NCBI GenBank assembly: GCA_022572105.1
Contig: JACZWN010000128.1
Coordinates: forward strand, 1-10,104
Origin: Pseudomonadota bacterium
GTDB lineage: Bacteria; Pseudomonadota; Alphaproteobacteria; Kiloniellales; J153
Reading direction: 5' to 3'
DNA: 10,104 bases
Made by a program: the position numbers and the translations under genes. Below the pieces are notes generated by a model that saw nothing but the letters and a program-made list of their open reading frames with translations, was not told the origin of the DNA and made no database searches. Below are positions 6,771-10,104 of the stretch, in pieces (the first letter of the stretch is position 1; each line of letters starts with the position of its first letter).

Positions 6771-8024
6771 GTTCGCACCGCCACCACCGTCGTCATCGGC
6801 GCCGGGCACGCCGGGCTGGCCATGAGCCGGTGCCTCGCCGAGCGCTCGATCGACCACGTGGTGCTCGAGCGCGGCGAGGTGGCCAACACGTGGAAGACCG
6901 AGCGCTGGGCCTCGCTCCGACTGCTCACGCCCAACTGGCAGAGTCGGCTGCCCGGCTTCGGCTACCAGGGCGACGATCCCGACGGCTACAGGACCATGCC
7001 CGAGGTCATCGCCTTCATCGACCGATACGCCAAGGTGATCTCGGCCCCGGTGCGGGCCCACACCACGGTGACGTCGGTGAGCCGCAGCGATGCGGGGTAC
7101 TTGGTGGCCACCGACCGGGGCGACTGGCACGCCCGGACGGTCGTGCTCGCGACCGGGGCGTGCAATATCGCACGCGTCCCCGCGCTGGCCGAGGCGGTGC
7201 CGTCCGCGGTCACCACGCTCACCCCCGTGCAGTACCGCAACCCGGACCAGCTCGAGGAGGGTGGCGTGCTCGTGGTCGGCGCATCGGCGACCGGAACCCA
7301 GCTCGCCGACGAGATCCACCGCTCGGGCCGCCCGGTGACGCTCGCGGTGGGCGAGCACATCCGGGCGCCCCGGGTCTACCGGGGCCGGGACCTCGAGTGG
7401 TGGATGGACGCCGCCGGCGTGCTCGACGAACGCTACGACGAGGTCGACGACATCGTCAGGGCGCGCAAGGTTCCGTCACTGCAGCTTACCGGCTCATCCG
7501 AGCGCGCGACCCTGGACCTCAACGCGCTTACCGGCATCGGCGTGAAGCTCGTGGGCCGTCTCGCCGGCATCAACGAAGGCAAGGCCCAGTTCTCGGGTTC
7601 GCTGCGCAACCTCTGCGCGCTGTCCGACCTCAAGATGGGCAGGCTGCTCGACACCATCGACGAATGGGCGACCGACAACGGCCTCGACGGCGAGGTCGAG
7701 GCCCCGCACCGCCTTCCACCCACCGAGGTCGAGGAGTCGCCGCCGCTTGGCATGGATCTCACCAGCGGTGAGATCCGGACGATCGTCTGGGCGACCGGCT
7801 TTCGCCCCGACTACTCGTGGCTCGACGTGCCCGTCCTCGATCGCAAGGGCCAGCTCCGCCACGACGGCGGGGTCGTCGAGTCACCCGGCATGTACCTGAT
7901 GGGCATCCAGTTCCTCCGCCGCCGCAAGTCCGCTCTTATCGACGGCGCCGGCGACGACGCACGCGACCTCAGCGACCATCTGGCGTCGTACCTGGACGGC
8001 CAGGTCGCGACCACCGATCACTGA
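6771..8024 (+). CDS. FAD/NAD(P)-dependent flavin monooxygenase-like oxidoreductase with non-canonical start
   Basis: The protein has the two-dinucleotide layout of flavin-containing monooxygenases. An FAD-binding GAGHAG lies at residues 10-15 counted from 6771. The FMO-like segment ERWASLRLLTPNW follows, with a cluster of residues ending in LPG. An NAD(P)H-binding GASATG is at 170-175, and ATGFRPD at 341-347 closes the FAD site. Such enzymes use NAD(P)H and O2 to oxygenate small nucleophiles or carbonyls; the substrate here is unknown. The first ATG (6822) would begin after the GAGHAG loop and destroy the FAD site. The frame is open back to a TGA at 6729, and between the two there is no ATG, GTG or TTG. 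The best start is GTT at 6771, giving VRTATTVVIGAGHAG and 417 residues. Either a rare start codon, a mutated GTG, or a sequence error explains this. It is probably cotranscribed with the OsmC gene. Confidence 0.85.
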   Translation, partial: VRTATTVVIGAGHAGLAMSRCLAERSIDHVVLERGEVANTWKTERWASLRLLTPNWQSRLPGFGYQGDDPDGYRTMPEVIAFIDRYAKVISAPVRAHTTVTSVSRSDAGYLVATDRGDWHARTVVLATGACNIARVPALAEAVPSAVTTLTPVQYRNPDQLEEGGVLVVGASATGTQLADEIHRSGRPVTLAVGEHIRAPRVYRGRDLEWWMDAAGVLDERYDEVDDIVRARKVPSLQLTGSSERATLDLNALTGIGVKLVGRLAGINEGKAQFSGSLRNLCALSDLKMGRLLDTIDEWATDNGLDGEVEAPHRLPPTEVEESPPLGMDLTSGEIRTIVWATGFRPDYSWLDVPVLDRKGQLRHDGGVVESPGMYLMGIQFLRRRKSALIDGAGDDARDLSDHLASYLDGQVATTDH

Positions 8025-8112
8025 AATCGGCGCGCCCTCGGCCTGGGTTTCGGGGCGACCGACAGCAGCCACTACCGTAATATTAGTGACGATATCATTA
8101 GTGCCTGCTCGT

Positions 8113-9840
8113 CTAGAGCTCCCAAATCTTTTGCAGGGCTTTGGCGTAACGGCCGCCAACGATGCCCCTGGCTTCTCGTAATGAGAGCTGCGGCCGGATG
8201 CGCCGCGCCTCCGCAAGGGCCGACGCGGCCTCTTCAAGGCGATTCTCCGTTACAAGCAACGCCGCCAGAACGACGCGCGGATTGTGCAGCTTGTCATCGC
8301 GGCGGCAGGCGACGCGGGCCTGCTCGATGGCCTCGTCGAAGCGCCCGACGAAGCCGAGGGCGAGGGCCAGAATTCCGCCCCAAACCGCCAGCCGGTTATC
8401 GCGCGGGCTTATTCGCAGCCCGTGTTCGAGCTTTTCGATCGCGAGTTCGGGCTGGCGATTGCTGAGCAGCGCGGCCCCGAGTGCGACCCAAGCCTGGGCA
8501 TTGCTCGGATCTTGTTCGATCGCCTTTTCGAGGAGTTCGATACCCCGGGTCGTGTGGCCCAGGTCGGAAAGAGCGCAACCAGCAAAGCCAAGCACTTCGG
8601 AGCTGTCGCTATCGAGCGCGAGCGCCTGGTCCGCCTCGCTCAATGCTTCGTCGGGTTCGGTCACGTGACCGATCATGTGACCTAACGACAATAGTAGCGA
8701 CAGTGCCGCGCGTGCGGGAGCGAATTCGGGGTCCAGGGCGATGGCCTTGCGATATAGCTCGGCGCCCTCGGTGAACGTGCGCTCGTGCCAACCCTTCAGC
8801 GAGAGGATGCCACTGGCCTGCCGATAGTAGTCCCAGGCGTCCATGTCGGCGGGCGGCCGCCGTCGAATCAGCTCGAACTCGGCTCGCGTCAGCTCGGGCT
8901 CGAGCCGCGCGACGATCGCGTTCGTGATCTCGTCTTGAACGTCAAAGAGATCGGCGGCCGCACGATCAAAGCGCTCAGCCCAAATGTGATTGCCGCTCTC
9001 GGCTTCGATCAGCTGGATCGTCACGCGCACCCGATTTCCAACAGGACGCAGGCTGCCTTCGACGACATATCGCACCCCGAGCTCGCGGCCAACCTGGCGG
9101 ATGTCGCGCCGCTGTCCCTTGTACGAAAAGGAGGAATTGCGAGCGATGACAAAGAAACTCGGAATCCGCGCGAGCAGCGTGATGATGTCCTCGGTCATGC
9201 CGTCGGCGAGGTACTCATAGTCCCGGTTGTCCGACATGTTGTCGAGCGGCAGGACCGCGATCGAAGCCTTGTCGGGGAGCGAAAGCGGCACGCTCACCTT
9301 GCCGGCGTCGACCGTCACCGCCGGGCCATCCGCGACCCAACGCCAGACCCGCACGCGCCTGTCGATGTTCTTGAACTGTTGCTCACCCAAATCCTCGAAC
9401 GCGAGGTCCGTGCGGTCGCGCACCTCCTCGTAGACCTTGCCCGAGACGCAGATCCCTCCGGGCTCGGAGAGACTCTCCAGCCGCGCCGCAACGTTGACGC
9501 CGTCTCCGTGGATATCGTCGCCGTCGATCACCACATCGCCCAGGTTGATACCGACGCGGAACTCGATCCGCTTGTCCTTTGGCAGGCCGGAGTTGTGTAT
9601 GGCCACCGCTTGCTGTGTTTCCACGGCGGCGCGCACGGCGTCCACGACGCTGGCAAACTCTGCGAGCATCCCGTCGCCCATCAGCTTGACGATCCGCCCG
9701 TGATGCTCGGCGATCTTGGGATCGATCAGATCGGCCCGCAGTGCCTTGAGGGCCGCGATCGTGCCTTCCTCGTCGGCGCGAATCAGTCGCGAATACCCGG
9801 CCACGTCGGTGGCGAGAATAGCGGCGAGACGACGCTCCAT
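8113..9840 (-). CDS. class III adenylate/guanylate cyclase with TolB-like and TPR regions
   Basis: This 575-residue protein starts directly with a class III nucleotidyl cyclase domain (about 4-168), which makes cAMP or cGMP from ATP or GTP. Metal-binding D12 (ATDVAGYSRL) and D56 (KLMGDGMLAEF) and the transition-state pair N116 and R120 (GVNVAARLE) are all present, so it should be active. A linker leads to a TolB-like domain at about 190-295 (SIAVLPLDNMSDNRDYEYLADGMTEDI to GNHIWAERFDR). About four or five TPR-like helical repeats follow from 355 to 565 and would bind other proteins. No membrane segment or signal peptide is seen, so it is cytoplasmic. This arrangement is common and often multi-copy in alphaproteobacteria, where the input signal is usually unknown. 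GGGAGG ends 6 nt before the ATG, confirming the start. It converges on the flavoprotein gene with an 88-nt gap lacking a clear terminator. Confidence 0.93.
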   Translation of the reverse strand: MERRLAAILATDVAGYSRLIRADEEGTIAALKALRADLIDPKIAEHHGRIVKLMGDGMLAEFASVVDAVRAAVETQQAVAIHNSGLPKDKRIEFRVGINLGDVVIDGDDIHGDGVNVAARLESLSEPGGICVSGKVYEEVRDRTDLAFEDLGEQQFKNIDRRVRVWRWVADGPAVTVDAGKVSVPLSLPDKASIAVLPLDNMSDNRDYEYLADGMTEDIITLLARIPSFFVIARNSSFSYKGQRRDIRQVGRELGVRYVVEGSLRPVGNRVRVTIQLIEAESGNHIWAERFDRAAADLFDVQDEITNAIVARLEPELTRAEFELIRRRPPADMDAWDYYRQASGILSLKGWHERTFTEGAELYRKAIALDPEFAPARAALSLLLSLGHMIGHVTEPDEALSEADQALALDSDSSEVLGFAGCALSDLGHTTRGIELLEKAIEQDPSNAQAWVALGAALLSNRQPELAIEKLEHGLRISPRDNRLAVWGGILALALGFVGRFDEAIEQARVACRRDDKLHNPRVVLAALLVTENRLEEAASALAEARRIRPQLSLREARGIVGGRYAKALQKIWEL

Positions 9841-9846
9841 CAGAAA

Positions 9847-9852
9847 CCTCCC
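9847..9852 (-). promoter_or_regulatory. ribosome-binding site of the cyclase gene
   Basis: On the minus strand GGGAGG ends 6 nt before the ATG at 9840. A TATAAG on the minus strand at 9862-9867 could be a -10 box, but no convincing -35 precedes it, so no promoter is called. Confidence 0.7.
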
Positions 9853-9899
9853 TGCTAGGGCAGCTTATACCAAGGATCAGTGATAAAGACCCATAGAGA

Positions 9900-9995
9900 T
9901 CGCGTCCGCTTTTCGCCGGGTAGGTAAGGAAGCCGCGGGCGATGCGGGGCATCGTCTAGGCTTCCTGACGCCCTCCGGGGGATAAGCGGACGCGA
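9900..9995. repeat. nested palindrome 1 (96 bp) upstream of the cyclase gene
   Basis: Three concentric inverted repeats share a centre near 9947. The outer arms are TCGCGTCCGCTT and AAGCGGACGCGA (12 of 12). The middle arms are GTAAGGAAGCC and GGCTTCCTGAC (10 of 11; 9924-9934 and 9959-9969). The inner arms are CGATGC and GCATCG around GGG (9940-9954). It could extrude as a long interrupted cruciform or, if transcribed, fold into an extended RNA hairpin. No coding frame explains it. Confidence 0.75.
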
Positions 9996-10005
9996 CCGGG
10001 ACGGC

Positions 10006-10098
10006 GGCTTCCCGTGGCTTTCGGACGTCGTTGCCCCGGTCTTGCGATGCCGAGGCATCGCCGCGACCGGCGCGCCTAGCCGAAAACCACGGGAAGCC
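10006..10098. repeat. nested palindrome 2 (93 bp), adjacent to palindrome 1 at the window edge
   Basis: Outer arms 10006-10024 and 10080-10098 pair at 18 of 19 positions (GGCTTCCCGTGG with CCACGGGAAGCC, then TTTCGG with CCGAAA). Inside are CCGGTC and GACCGG (10036-10041 and 10065-10070) and GCGATGCC/GGCATCGC around GA (10044-10061). GAC at 10000-10002 can pair with GTC at 10099-10101 after a 3-nt bulge. Blocks such as GGCTTCC, GCGATGC and GCGACCGG recur from palindrome 1, so both belong to one repeat type. It may continue beyond the window. Confidence 0.75.
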
Positions 10099-10104
10099 GT
10101 CTCT

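Noticed and set aside
8025..8112. Terminator between the convergent flavoprotein and cyclase genes
   Set aside because: Only a 5-bp stem CGCCC/GGGCG (8033-8037, 8053-8057) with a 15-nt loop and no T-run was found. ATTAGTG occurs twice (8082-8088, 8097-8103), but this alone is not meaningful.
8785..9858. Plus-strand frame of 357 codons opposite the cyclase
   Set aside because: It overlaps the cyclase domain, whose catalytic residues are all clear on the minus strand. The plus-strand product has no recognised motif.
6004..9874. Identical 10-mer TTATACCAAG at 6004-6013 and 9865-9874, both in intergenic DNA
   Set aside because: Similarity does not extend beyond the 10 bases. It could be a promoter-like word (CTTGGTATAA on the minus strand) or the end of a small element, but two copies are too little to claim a repeat.

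Overview
The window is high-GC DNA with dense coding on both strands. It reads like an alphaproteobacterium of the Rhodospirillales kind. This placement is inferred from the mix of a class I fumarase, a CO-dehydrogenase-like molybdenum hydroxylase, and a soluble class III cyclase fused to TolB-like and TPR regions. No rRNA or other taxonomic marker is present. No tRNA, CRISPR array or transposase was seen.

Layout from left to right. Positions 1-326 (+) hold the C-terminal end of a HEPN-domain protein, cut by the window edge and visibly less GC-rich than the rest. A class I fumarase (428-2059, -) converges on it. Next is a two-gene toxin-antitoxin operon on the minus strand: an Xre/MbcA/ParS-type antitoxin (2761-3111) followed 3 nt later by a RES-domain NAD-degrading toxin (2182-2757). 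Its upstream region (3112-3330) contains two candidate promoters, each with an inverted repeat over the predicted transcription start. The whole cassette is bracketed by imperfect 37-bp direct repeats (2098-2134 and 3382-3418, 32/37 identical), as if it had been inserted between fumarase and the next gene.

The large gene at 3533-5920 (+) encodes a molybdopterin-binding large subunit of the xanthine dehydrogenase/CO dehydrogenase superfamily. It has a form-II-like active-site loop (VYRGAGR) and no iron-sulfur or FAD subunit gene beside it. After a hairpin and a MerR-style candidate promoter comes a probable two-gene operon: an OsmC-family protein (6176-6736) and an FAD/NAD(P)H-dependent flavin monooxygenase-like protein. 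The FAD-binding GxGxxG motif of the second gene lies upstream of its first ATG. A good ribosome-binding site points to a non-canonical GTT start at 6771, or to a damaged start codon.

A class III adenylate/guanylate cyclase with TolB-like and TPR regions (8113-9840, -) converges on the monooxygenase gene. The last 200 bases hold two adjacent, nested palindromes of about 95 bp with related sequence, which look like an intergenic palindromic repeat family.

Functionally the window mixes central metabolism (fumarase), small redox or detoxification units (OsmC-flavoprotein, orphan molybdenum hydroxylase), cyclic-nucleotide signalling, and accessory stress or defence-type genes (RES-Xre, HEPN). The most interesting observations are the direct-repeat-bracketed TA cassette and its double operator/promoter region, the missing start codon of the flavoprotein, and the palindromes at the right edge.
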